A DNA stretch of 33,878 nucleotides from Pyxidicoccus fallax (GTDB lineage Bacteria; Myxococcota; Myxococcia; Myxococcales; Myxococcaceae), in contig NZ_JABBJJ010000114.1 of NCBI RefSeq assembly GCF_012933655.1, positions 1 to 33,878 of the forward strand, in the 5' to 3' direction. Each line of letters starts with the position of its first letter. Within the stretch, counting starts at the first letter, position 1. A model generated the notes under the pieces. That model worked only from the letters and a program-made list of their open reading frames with translations, did not search any database and had not been told where the DNA came from. Of the stretch, positions 25,095 through 32,411 are shown one piece after another. Made by a program: the position numbers and the translations under genes.

Positions 25095-26537
25095 ATGGAT
25101 GCGAAGAAGCTGGGATTGGTGGCGGTGCTGGCCGGTGTGGCGGTGGCCGTGGTGCCGTGGCTGCTGCCCACCGGGCCGAACGCCGGCCTGGACGCGGCCC
25201 GGTTCCTGGAGTCGGGCAGCCTCGCGGTGGGTGCCGCGGTGGTGTTCGCCGGCGGGCTCCTCACCGCGCTGACGCCCTGCGTCTATCCCCTCATCCCCAT
25301 CACCGTCTCCGTCTTCGGGGCCCGGAAGGCGGAGGGGCGGGGCCGCGCGCTGCTCCTCACCTCGGCCTACATCGTGGGCATGGGGGTGGTGTTCAGCGCG
25401 CTGGGCATCCTCGCGGCGAAGACGGGGCAGGCCTTCGGCGCGCTGTTGGGGCACCCGGCGGTGGTGGCGGGGCTGGCGGTGTTCCTGCTGCTGCTGGCCT
25501 CGTCCATGTTCGGGGCGTTCGAATTGGCGCTGCCGTCCGCGCTGCAGACGAAGCTGACGTCGGTGGGCGGCACGGGGCTCTTGGGCGCGCTGCTGATGGG
25601 CAGCGTGTCCGGCTTCCTCGCGGCGCCGTGCACGGGGCCGGTGTTGACGGGCCTGTTGGCCTTCGTGGCGAAGACGGCCAACACCACCCTGGGCGCGACG
25701 CTGCTGTTCATCTACGCGCTGGGCATCGGCGTGCCCTTCTTCCTCATCGGCGTCTTCACGGTGCGGCTGCCGCGCGGCGGCGTGTGGATGGAGTGGGTGA
25801 AGAGCGTGCTGGGCATCATGCTGGTGGCGCTGGCCTTCACCTACCTGAAGGACGCGCTGCCCTGGGCGCGCGACGCGGTGAAGGGGCTGGGCGCGCAGGT
25901 CGGGCAGATGCCGGGCGCGGCCATCGCCGCGGTGCTGGTGGTGGCGGGCGTGCTGGTGGGCGCGGTGCACCGCTCCTTCAAGGAGGGCTCGCGGGAGTTC
26001 TCGCTGAAGGCGCTGGGCGTCGCGCTGGTGGTCGTGGCGCTGGTGCTGCGCGGCGGCGCGCTGGACGCGGGGCCGGTGGGCGCGCTGTGGGTGCGCATGG
26101 GCCTGGCCGAGCCGCCGCGCGCGCCGAGCTGGCAGTGGCACCACGTCATGCCCGCCAAGCAGGCCACCTTCTCCCCGGAGGAATTCGACAAGGTGCTCGC
26201 CCAGGCCAAGGCCGAGGGGCGCCCGGTGCTCATCGACTTCTTCGCGGACTGGTGCGCGGCCTGCAAGGAGCTGGACCGCGAGACGTACCCGGCCGCGGAG
26301 GTCATCTCCACGGCGACGGAGGGGCAGTTCCTCAACATCAAGATTGACGCGACGAACAGCGAGGACGCGCTGGACGCGCTGCTGGAGCGCTTCGGCGTGG
26401 AGGGCCTGCCCACCGTGGCCTTCGTGTCCCCGAAGGGCGAGGTGCTCACGAAGCCGCGCGTCACCGGCTTCCTGGAGCCGAGCCCCTTCGCCGAGGAGAT
26501 GAAGAAGGCACGCTGCTCCGCTGGGAGCACCTGCTGA
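25095..26537 (+). CDS. DsbD-like thiol:disulfide interchange protein lacking the N-terminal domain
   Basis: This 480-residue protein combines the DsbD/CcdA membrane domain with a C-terminal thioredoxin-like domain. The membrane cysteines are Cys62 in TPCVYP and Cys179 in APCTGP, in the family motifs. The thioredoxin domain (about residues 355-475) has WCAAC with Cys387 and Cys390, plus the cis-Pro segment GVEGLPTVAF. It carries electrons from cytoplasmic thioredoxin to the periplasm. The N-terminal periplasmic immunoglobulin-like domain of E. coli DsbD is absent. Extra hydrophobic segments at about 276-292 and 304-320 sit between the two domains. The C-terminus has two further cysteines in the tail (CSAGSTC). 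It is convergent with the DTW gene, ten bases apart. Confidence 0.9.
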   Translation: MDAKKLGLVAVLAGVAVAVVPWLLPTGPNAGLDAARFLESGSLAVGAAVVFAGGLLTALTPCVYPLIPITVSVFGARKAEGRGRALLLTSAYIVGMGVVFSALGILAAKTGQAFGALLGHPAVVAGLAVFLLLLASSMFGAFELALPSALQTKLTSVGGTGLLGALLMGSVSGFLAAPCTGPVLTGLLAFVAKTANTTLGATLLFIYALGIGVPFFLIGVFTVRLPRGGVWMEWVKSVLGIMLVALAFTYLKDALPWARDAVKGLGAQVGQMPGAAIAAVLVVAGVLVGAVHRSFKEGSREFSLKALGVALVVVALVLRGGALDAGPVGALWVRMGLAEPPRAPSWQWHHVMPAKQATFSPEEFDKVLAQAKAEGRPVLIDFFADWCAACKELDRETYPAAEVISTATEGQFLNIKIDATNSEDALDALLERFGVEGLPTVAFVSPKGEVLTKPRVTGFLEPSPFAEEMKKARCSAGSTC

Positions 26538-26547
26538 GGCGGGGCCG

Positions 26548-27162
26548 TCAGTCCCCGTCGTCCTCGTCGCAGCCGGGCATGGCCAGCTTGCCGCGGCTCA
26601 TCATCACCCGGTCGATCATCCGCTCGTGTAGCTCGTAGAGGGGCTGGGCCACGGCCTCGCCCTCCAGGTGCGCCAGCGCGCCGGCGATGGCCTCCAGCGT
26701 GGACATTCCATCCGGGTGGGGAGGGCGGCGCAGGCGGCGCGTGTCCGGCGCGGGCGGCGGCAGCTTCAGGCCCGGCAGCCGCCGCAGCGCGGGGAGCCGC
26801 TGCACCATGCGGCGCGCCTGCCCCCAGCTCCCGTCCAGGACGATGAGCCGCGCGGGCGGCAGCGCGTCAGGCGCGGGCGTCTGCTGCGCGTCCGGGAAGA
26901 GCAGCCACGTGTCCGGCGCGTCCAGCACGGACGGGTCGAAGGGCTTCCCCGGGGAGCCATAGGAGACGATGGTGCAGCGGGGCAGCGCGAGCGCCGCCAT
27001 GCGCGCCGTGTTGGTGCTCTTCAGCGTCTCCTTGTGGTGACGGATGACGAGCAGCTCCGTGCGCGTGGGGATGCACGGCACGTCGGTGCACAGGCACAGG
27101 GGGGTGGGCAGGAAGCAGCGCGGGCAGCGGCCAGCGAGGTCCTCCGGAGTTCGCGACCTCAT
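26548..27162 (-). CDS. DTW-domain tRNA aminocarboxypropyltransferase-like protein
   Basis: This 204-residue protein belongs to the DTW family, whose members (TapT/TuaA type) attach a 3-amino-3-carboxypropyl group to uridine in tRNA using SAM. It has an N-terminal Cys cluster (GRCPRCFLPTPLCLC) and ELLVIRHHKETLKSTNTAR, typical of the family. The signature appears as LIVLDGSWGQARRMVQRLP, with Ser in place of the Thr of DxTW, and there is a late HPDGMSTLEAIAGAL segment. ATG 27162 overlaps the stop of the gene upstream (ATGA), so the two are coupled. The frame is open to 27309 but lies inside that neighbour. The modified position cannot be told from sequence. Confidence 0.85.
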   Translation of the reverse strand: MRSRTPEDLAGRCPRCFLPTPLCLCTDVPCIPTRTELLVIRHHKETLKSTNTARMAALALPRCTIVSYGSPGKPFDPSVLDAPDTWLLFPDAQQTPAPDALPPARLIVLDGSWGQARRMVQRLPALRRLPGLKLPPPAPDTRRLRRPPHPDGMSTLEAIAGALAHLEGEAVAQPLYELHERMIDRVMMSRGKLAMPGCDEDDGD

Positions 27163-27713
27163 TTCCCCTGACGGTAGCGCTCCATGAAGCTGCGCGCCTC
27201 CCGCAGCTTCTCCTCCACGAAGCGGTCGTCCGCGTCCGGCTCGTAGTCGGCGTCCGGCGGGTCGAGGTGGAAGAGGGCGGACAGGCTGGTGGGAGCCACC
27301 TCCAGCCACTCGGCGGTGCGGTTGAGGGCGGCCTGCCGGCGGCCGGCGAAGGTCTCCGGGCCGTCCTCGGGGCCGCAGCGGCAGATGCGCGCCGAGTCGC
27401 CCGACACGTCCACGTAGAGGCCCAGCACCTCCGCGTCCAGCTCCGCGGCCAGCGCGCAGGTGGCCTCGCTGACGTAGGCGGCCATGGCCTGCGCGGCGGA
27501 GCGCTCGGTCAGCGAGCGGACGAGGAACACCTGCCAGCCCGCCTCGGTGAGCGGCCCTGCCTCCTGAAGCGGAGCCAGCTCCGCGGGAGGCGCCTGGATG
27601 CGCGAGAGCAGCCGCCGCACGGGCGCCTCCAGCCGATCGAGCCGGGCGCTCGACGCGGGGCAGAAGAAGACGACGCGGTACTCACGGCTGTCGGCTGCGG
27701 TTTCCATAGGCAT
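27159..27713 (-). CDS. Hypothetical protein coupled to the DTW gene
   Basis: I do not recognise this protein of about 184 residues. It starts with a strand (YRVVFFCPASSARLDRLEAPVRRLLSRI), followed by a helix-rich middle (TERSAAQAMAAYVSEATCALAAELDAEVLGLYVDVSGDSARICRCGPEDG). It ends with an acidic, charged tail (DADYEPDADDRFVEEKLREARSFMERYRQGK). No signal peptide or membrane segment is present, so it is likely cytoplasmic. The overlap with the DTW gene (ATGA) suggests a shared function, perhaps in RNA modification, but this is only context. Start candidates are ATG 27713 and ATG 27707; neither has a clear Shine-Dalgarno. Confidence 0.7.
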   Translation of the reverse strand: MPMETAADSREYRVVFFCPASSARLDRLEAPVRRLLSRIQAPPAELAPLQEAGPLTEAGWQVFLVRSLTERSAAQAMAAYVSEATCALAAELDAEVLGLYVDVSGDSARICRCGPEDGPETFAGRRQAALNRTAEWLEVAPTSLSALFHLDPPDADYEPDADDRFVEEKLREARSFMERYRQGK

Positions 27714-27812
27714 ACGGCGTCGCCAGGAACTGATGAGGGTGTCGTGCGGGTGTGGGGCCCAAGAGGACCAAAGGACTCCCCAAGCTTGCAAGTGGGGAGT
27801 TGGAAGGACGGT

Positions 27813-28688
27813 TCAAGGTGTGGCGGACGGCTCCGCGTCCGGAAGTACCCGGGCGGGTGCCCGGCGCTCGGCGGCCACCCAGGCGCCCGCCACCAGCACC
27901 AGCACGCCGCCCGCGATGCCCAGGGGCGTCAGGCCCTCCGCGAAGAAGGCCCATCCCATCACGGAAGCCGTAAGGGGTTCCAGGTAGGTGAGGGCCCCGG
28001 CCGCCGCCGTGGGCACGTGCCGGAGACCCGCGTTGAAGAGGATGTTTCCCGTCAGTCCGCACACCAGGCCCCCCACGAGGACGCGGAGTGTGGCCGCGTC
28101 CAGCAGCGCCGGTGGAAGGGCCTCCGCTCCGAAGTAGAGCAGCAACGCCGCCACGGAGACGGGGGCATGCAGCGAGGTGATGGCGAGCGGGGAGTACGCG
28201 CGCGCCGCCTCCTTGGAGCCCAGCACCATGACCGCGTAGAAGACGGCGCTCCCCGCGCCCAGCGCCGCCGTGAGCCCGGAGAAGCCGGCGTCGGGTTGGA
28301 GGATGAGCAGGGCCAGGCCGGCCAGGGTGACGGGCACGCCCACCAGCGCCCGGGCCGAGGCCTGCTCACCCAGGACCCATGGCGCCGACAGCGCCAGCAG
28401 CAGCGGGGCGAGGTAGTGCGTCAGCACCGCCACCGACACGGGGCCATGGCGCAGGGCCGCGAAGAACAGGGCCGTGTTGGCCGCGTCCGCCAGTCCGATG
28501 ACGACGAGGGCGGCGGTGGCGCGCCGGTCCTTCAGCGCCTCGCGCCGGAACAGGAAGGGCACGGGCAGTGACATCGCCACCAGCGCCAGCAGTGCGTTCT
28601 GTGGACCCGACAAGCCCGCGGGGCGGACGAAGAGCGACCAGCAGCCCCAGAGGCTGGCTCCGGCCGCGACCATGGCGAAGTACCGCAC
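27813..28688 (-). CDS. EamA-family (DMT superfamily) permease
   Basis: This 291-residue protein has about ten hydrophobic helices arranged as two five-helix EamA halves, the second beginning near GLTAALGAGSAVFYAVMVLGSKEAAR. Typical elements are FAALRHGPVSVAVLTHYLAPLLLALSAPWVLGEQ in the first half and NAGLRHVPTAAAGALTYLEPLTASVMGWAFFAEGLTPLGIAGGVLVLVAG in the second. Such permeases move small metabolites or amino acids; the substrate is not known. The start is taken as GTG 28688, with GAGGTG about 7 nt upstream; an ATG at 28673 is the alternative. The open frame to 28904 overlaps another gene and has no similarity. Confidence 0.85.
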   Translation of the reverse strand: MRYFAMVAAGASLWGCWSLFVRPAGLSGPQNALLALVAMSLPVPFLFRREALKDRRATAALVVIGLADAANTALFFAALRHGPVSVAVLTHYLAPLLLALSAPWVLGEQASARALVGVPVTLAGLALLILQPDAGFSGLTAALGAGSAVFYAVMVLGSKEAARAYSPLAITSLHAPVSVAALLLYFGAEALPPALLDAATLRVLVGGLVCGLTGNILFNAGLRHVPTAAAGALTYLEPLTASVMGWAFFAEGLTPLGIAGGVLVLVAGAWVAAERRAPARVLPDAEPSATP

Positions 28689-28798
28689 CGCGTGACACCT
28701 CGTGACACCGGTACACGTCTCGGCCCGGCGGGAGCGGAGCGTACACGAACCGCCGCGCGTTGTGACGGAGGCCGCGGGCCGTCCATCGGCGCGTCCGC

Positions 28799-29281
28799 TC
28801 AGCCGCCGTTCCCCAGGGAGAGCAGTGCCCTCACGACGAGCACCGTGAGCGTGAGGCCGAGCCCCAGCAGCACCACCATCGTCGCCACGATGGCGAAGAC
28901 CCACGCGCGGCTCGCGCGGCGGGCCGTCTGGGGCGTGGTCATGTGCTGTTCCAACAACCGCACGTTGCGCACGTTCGCCTTGAAGGCCGCGTCGAACAGG
29001 TCTCCGAGGAATGGCACGGAGCCCACCACCGCCTCGATGGCGAGGTTGCCCAGCATCCGGGTGAGCACCGATGGCGAGGCACCCAGGCGCTGCGCCTGCA
29101 ACACGATGAACCCGGACAGGAGCACGCCCGCCACGTCCCCCACTCCGGGCACGAGGCCGATGACAGCGTCCCAGCCGACCCGCGCGCCGCCGGGAAGCGG
29201 AATGGAGTTGTCCAGGAACTGCGACAGGCGGCGGACCTGCGCGAGCGAGGCGGTATCCGGAGGCGTTCTCACGAGGGCCAT
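28799..29281 (-). CDS. DUF4112 domain protein
   Basis: This 160-residue membrane protein matches the DUF4112 pattern: LSQFLDNSIPLPGGARVGWDAVIGLVPGVGDVAGVLLSGFIVLQAQRLG, then LAIEAVVGSVPFLGDLFDAAFKANVRNVRLLEQH. Each half has the PxxGD element (PGVGD and PFLGD). A final hydrophobic helix (about residues 128-152, VFAIVATMVVLLGLGLTLTVLVVRALL) anchors the C-terminus. The function of the family is not known. It is divergent from the PfkB-fusion gene across 153 bp, in which I found no promoter or repeat I trust. Confidence 0.88.
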   Translation of the reverse strand: MALVRTPPDTASLAQVRRLSQFLDNSIPLPGGARVGWDAVIGLVPGVGDVAGVLLSGFIVLQAQRLGASPSVLTRMLGNLAIEAVVGSVPFLGDLFDAAFKANVRNVRLLEQHMTTPQTARRASRAWVFAIVATMVVLLGLGLTLTVLVVRALLSLGNGG

Positions 29282-29434
29282 CCTAGGGGAGCGCGGCCGA
29301 GGGCGCGCACGGAAGGCGTTCGAGAGTGCGAGACCCGACTCGCCCGTCCTGGCTCGGGTTGTGGCCCGTGTGGCCGTGGCCCAGCTTCACATGGGGAAGC
29401 TTGGCGCCAGAGCGACTTGCAAGGGGGGACCTCC

Positions 29435-30796
29435 ATGCCGCCAGGGGGGACATCGCAACCGGTTCTCATCATCGGCTCGACGCTGCTGGACATCGGCGCG
29501 AAGTACTCGGGCAACCCGACGTCCACCCAGAAGCTCGGCACCGTCCAGTATTCCGTCGGGGGCGCCGCGTTCAACATCGCGGCGAACCTCCACGCCAACA
29601 AGTTTCCCGTGGCGCTCATGACGTACCTGAAGGAGCAGTCCATCGGGTGCGACATGATTCGGAAGGTGCTCGACAGGAGTGGCATCGGGTTGAAGCACGT
29701 CCGCGCCTCGCCGGCGGTCGGAGAGCCGGCCTATGTCGCCCACTTCCACAACGGCGCGCTGGTCTCGGGCGTCACCAGCAGCCTCATCGACGCGGTGGAG
29801 CTGGAGGCGAAGGAACTCGACAGGGCCATCCGGCGGGCGGCGCTCGTCGTCGTGGAGACGAACCTGTCGAGGGACCAGATCAAGTCCATCACCGAGTCGT
29901 GCCGGAAGCACGACAGGCCGGTCCTGGCCCAGATTGTCGCGGCCGACAAGGCGGACCGGATCTGTGGGCTCGACAGCAAGGAGACGCTGTTCGAGATCGT
30001 GAGCATGAACCGCGAGGAGGCCTCGCGAATCGGCTTCCACTGGCCGGCGGACGACACGGCCGTCCGGGAGTTCTGCCAGAAGGTGAGCGCCCGGTGGGTG
30101 TTCGTGACGCTGGCGGAGAATGGCCATGTCCTCCTCCGCCAGGATGGACAGGCCGAGGAGACGCCGAGCCTCGCACGCGGCATGGTCAACGTCTCCGGCG
30201 CGGGCGACGCGCTGTTCGCCGCCGTCTGCTCCTGCATGTACGAGGGCAAGCCTCCCTCCCACCCGGCGGTCCGGGGGCGCATCAACGACTGGGTCAGCCG
30301 CGTGTTGCAGCGGGAGAGCGCCAACCTGCTGGACGTGCCCGAGCTGAGCGAGAAGGAGCGCGCCAGGGACATGCGGACGGCCGGCACCTTCTTCCTCCTG
30401 GTGGCCGGCCTCGCCCTGACGCTCCTGGCGATGCGGACCTCCTCGGACCTCCTCTTCTGGTGCGCGCTCCTGGCGTGCTCGGTCGTCTTCGGCTCGATTG
30501 GCGCGCTGGTGCGGGACACGCACATCTTCAAGTTGAAGGGCAATCCCACCCGCAGCTCGTTCGTCGAGGCCTGTCTCTGCGGCGGCGTGGCCGGGCTCAC
30601 CGCTGGCCTCTTCTATTTCATGCCGCACCTCTCCGTGGGCTCGGAGACAGGGCCCGCGCCAATCTCGTTGGACCAGCTGCAACGCCTCTTTTTGTGGATG
30701 CTGCCGGTCACCATCGGCGCCGGGCTCGCCGTGGACAGCTTCTTGCTGGACCTGCGCTCCCGGTTCGGCCGCGTCAGCGAACGCCAGGCGGACTGA
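29435..30796 (+). CDS. PfkB-family sugar kinase fused to a C-terminal membrane domain
   Basis: Residues about 9-300 form a PfkB/ribokinase-type kinase: strand one VLIIGSTLLDIGAKYSG, the substrate-side GGAAFNIAANLHANKFPVALMTYLKEQSIGCDMI and the ATP-side signature NVSGAGDALFAAVCS with Asp258 as the probable catalytic base. PfkB proteins phosphorylate sugars or nucleosides. From about residue 313 there are four hydrophobic segments (about 317-335, 338-360, 380-396, 418-440), so the kinase is tethered to the membrane. This fusion is unusual for the family. ATG 29435 is preceded by AGGGGGG. The sugar specificity cannot be deduced. Confidence 0.85.
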   Translation: MPPGGTSQPVLIIGSTLLDIGAKYSGNPTSTQKLGTVQYSVGGAAFNIAANLHANKFPVALMTYLKEQSIGCDMIRKVLDRSGIGLKHVRASPAVGEPAYVAHFHNGALVSGVTSSLIDAVELEAKELDRAIRRAALVVVETNLSRDQIKSITESCRKHDRPVLAQIVAADKADRICGLDSKETLFEIVSMNREEASRIGFHWPADDTAVREFCQKVSARWVFVTLAENGHVLLRQDGQAEETPSLARGMVNVSGAGDALFAAVCSCMYEGKPPSHPAVRGRINDWVSRVLQRESANLLDVPELSEKERARDMRTAGTFFLLVAGLALTLLAMRTSSDLLFWCALLACSVVFGSIGALVRDTHIFKLKGNPTRSSFVEACLCGGVAGLTAGLFYFMPHLSVGSETGPAPISLDQLQRLFLWMLPVTIGAGLAVDSFLLDLRSRFGRVSERQAD

Positions 30797-30813
30797 CGCC
30801 GGGCGCGCGCAAT

Positions 30814-30880
30814 CATTCACGGTGTGAAGCCCAGGGTTTTCCAACATCAACTTCCGTGAATGACGGGGCACCCCTATTCA
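30814..30880 (+). promoter_or_regulatory. LysR-type control region A (upstream of the DUF1857 gene)
   Basis: This segment matches region B (32338-32404) without gaps, about 51 of 67 bases by eye. It contains the dyad TTCACGGTGTGAA (30816-30828), which is an exact T-N11-A LysR box, the shared 15-mer CCAACATCAACTTCC (30841-30855), and a second partial dyad TTCCGTGAA (30852-30860). A -10-like TATTCA lies at 30875-30880. With initiation near 30887 the dyad centre would be near -65 and the second site near -31, the usual LysR layout. Confidence 0.7.
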
Positions 30881-30928
30881 TGGCCATGGATGAATCCACA
30901 TCCGGCTTCCGAAAGAGGAGCAGCGACC

Positions 30929-31405
30929 ATGATTTATTCGACCGCGACCGTGCCCGTGAACCCCGAGGGGGAAATCCCGCTGACCCGCGAGCAGCTCTGG
31001 AAGGGGCTGGTGCTCAAGGCGCGTGACGCGCGGCTGTTCCTGCCGCCCGGCGCCTGCACCCGGTGCGAGGTGGTCTCCGATGGCGAGGAGGTCATCATCC
31101 GCGAGGCCACCATCCTGGGCGACGACTTGAAAGAGATCATCACCTTCGAGCCCCAGGCCAAGGTGTCCTTCCACCAGTTCAAGGGGCCGCGCGAGGGCGT
31201 CATCGTCAACGAGGTGTTGGAGGGCGACGATGGCTCGCTGCACCTGAAGTTCTATGGCCTGCTGGGCCTGAGGAACGCGGAGCCCGGGAGCGAGCAGGAG
31301 CGGCAGGAGCAGGCCGCGATGGACAGCGAGGAGCGCGGCTACAAGCGCGCGCTGCTGTCGACCCTGGCGCGGACCCGGGCGCTCGTCCGCGAAGGCAGGA
31401 TTTGA
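30929..31405 (+). CDS. DUF1857 (AtaL-like, SRPBCC-fold) protein
   Basis: This 158-residue protein matches the DUF1857/AtaL-like pattern: TVPVNPEGEIPLTREQLWKGLVLKARDARLFLPPGACTRCEVVSDGEEVIIREATILGDDLKEIITFEPQAKVSFHQF. A Glu/Gln/Arg-rich C-terminal helix follows. SRPBCC-fold proteins of this kind have a ligand pocket, but the family has no established reaction. ATG 30929 has AGAGGAG eight bases upstream; the frame is open to 30860. It is convergent with the LysR gene, 12 bp apart, and is preceded by control region A, so it is probably a target of that regulator. Confidence 0.85.
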   Translation: MIYSTATVPVNPEGEIPLTREQLWKGLVLKARDARLFLPPGACTRCEVVSDGEEVIIREATILGDDLKEIITFEPQAKVSFHQFKGPREGVIVNEVLEGDDGSLHLKFYGLLGLRNAEPGSEQERQEQAAMDSEERGYKRALLSTLARTRALVREGRI

Positions 31406-31417
31406 GCACGGCCCGCT

Positions 31418-32344
31418 TCACGGCACCCGGGGCGGCGTGAGCCCCGCGGCGCGCACCGCGTCCCGCAGGAGTCCCCGGAACCAGAGGTGCTTCGGATCCC
31501 GCTCGTGTCCCGGGTGCCACATCAGCTCCATCTGGATGGAGGGCATCTCGAAGGGAGGGGCTCGCAGGACGATGCCCAGCTCCCTCGCGCGTGCCTGGGC
31601 GAAGCTGCGCGGAAGGACTGTGATGCGGTCCGAGGAGACGAGCAGGGGCGTCGCCAGCGCGAACGACGTCACCACCCGGGTGATTCGCCGGGTGAGCCCC
31701 TGCGCCTCCAGCAGGTCATCGACGCTGCCGCGGCGTGACTGCGCCCGCGGCGCGACGAGGATGTGCTCCGCGGCCGCGAATCGCCGGGCCGTCCAGGCGC
31801 CCTTCAGCAGGGGATGACCCTCGCGGAGCGCGCAGACGAAGTCCTCCAGGAACAACGTCTCCGTCGAGAGGCCCCGCTCCCGGGCGGTGTCGGCCACGAT
31901 GGCGAGACCTCCCTCGTCTCTCAGGAACGTCGACACGTCCGTCGTCACCGTGCGCACCGAGAGGCTGGCTCTCGGTGCGCGCCGGGTCAGCAGGTCGTCG
32001 AGCGCCGGTAGCAGGGCCTCGGCGACCCGGTCCGACGTGGTGAGGACGAACTCGCCCTCGTAGGTGCCGGGCTCGAAGGACGCGCTCACGCCCAGGAGGC
32101 GCTCCGCCGCGGCCAGCACCTCCCTGGCGGGCCCTCGGAGCTGTTCCCCCAGGGCCGTCCTCGCCAGCGTTCGCCCGACCCGGACCAGCAACTCGTCATC
32201 GAAGTCCTGCCGCAGCCGTCGCAAGGCATTGCTCGCCGCCGCGGGCGTGATTCCCAACCTGCGCGCGGCCCGGGCCACGTGGGCTTCCTCGAGCAGGAAG
32301 TGGAGCGCGCGGGCGTGATTCAGGTCGAACGCCGAGACATTCAT
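31418..32344 (-). CDS. LysR-family transcriptional regulator
   Basis: This 308-residue protein has an N-terminal winged helix-turn-helix (about residues 5-65; FDLNHARALHFLLEEAHVARAARRLGITPAAASNALRRLRQDFDDELLVRVGRTLARTALGEQL). A LysR substrate-binding domain to the end includes FVLTTSDRVAEALLPALDDLL and VTTDVSTFLRDEGGLAIVAD. ATG 32344 gives the usual short lead before the helix-turn-helix; the frame continues to 32374. The start codon lies inside the T-N11-A dyad of control region B, so the protein may repress its own gene. It is divergent from the oxidoreductase gene and convergent with the DUF1857 gene; both have the same control segment. Confidence 0.93.
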   Translation of the reverse strand: MNVSAFDLNHARALHFLLEEAHVARAARRLGITPAAASNALRRLRQDFDDELLVRVGRTLARTALGEQLRGPAREVLAAAERLLGVSASFEPGTYEGEFVLTTSDRVAEALLPALDDLLTRRAPRASLSVRTVTTDVSTFLRDEGGLAIVADTARERGLSTETLFLEDFVCALREGHPLLKGAWTARRFAAAEHILVAPRAQSRRGSVDDLLEAQGLTRRITRVVTSFALATPLLVSSDRITVLPRSFAQARARELGIVLRAPPFEMPSIQMELMWHPGHERDPKHLWFRGLLRDAVRAAGLTPPRVP

Positions 32345-32404
32345 GACGTGAAGCCTAGGCATTCCCAACATCAACTTCCATGAATTACCGCGTGGGCCTA
32401 CTCA
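32338..32404 (+). promoter_or_regulatory. LysR-type control region B (upstream of the oxidoreductase gene)
   Basis: The dyad TTCATGACGTGAA (32340-32352) is a T-N11-A LysR box and overlaps the LysR start codon. The shared 15-mer CCAACATCAACTTCC is at 32365-32379, TTCCATGAA at 32376-32384 and a -10-like TACTCA at 32399-32404. Every element is offset from region A by exactly 1524 bp. Initiation about 7 nt past the -10 falls at or next to ATG 32412, implying a leaderless mRNA for the oxidoreductase; no Shine-Dalgarno is seen there. Confidence 0.7.
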
Positions 32405-32411
32405 TTGGCCC

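Noticed and set aside
26525-26572. Short GGGG/CCCC inverted repeat between convergent dsbD-like and DTW genes
   Set aside because: The arms are only about 5 bp with an 8-nt loop and overlap the coding end of the DTW gene. This is too weak to call a terminator.
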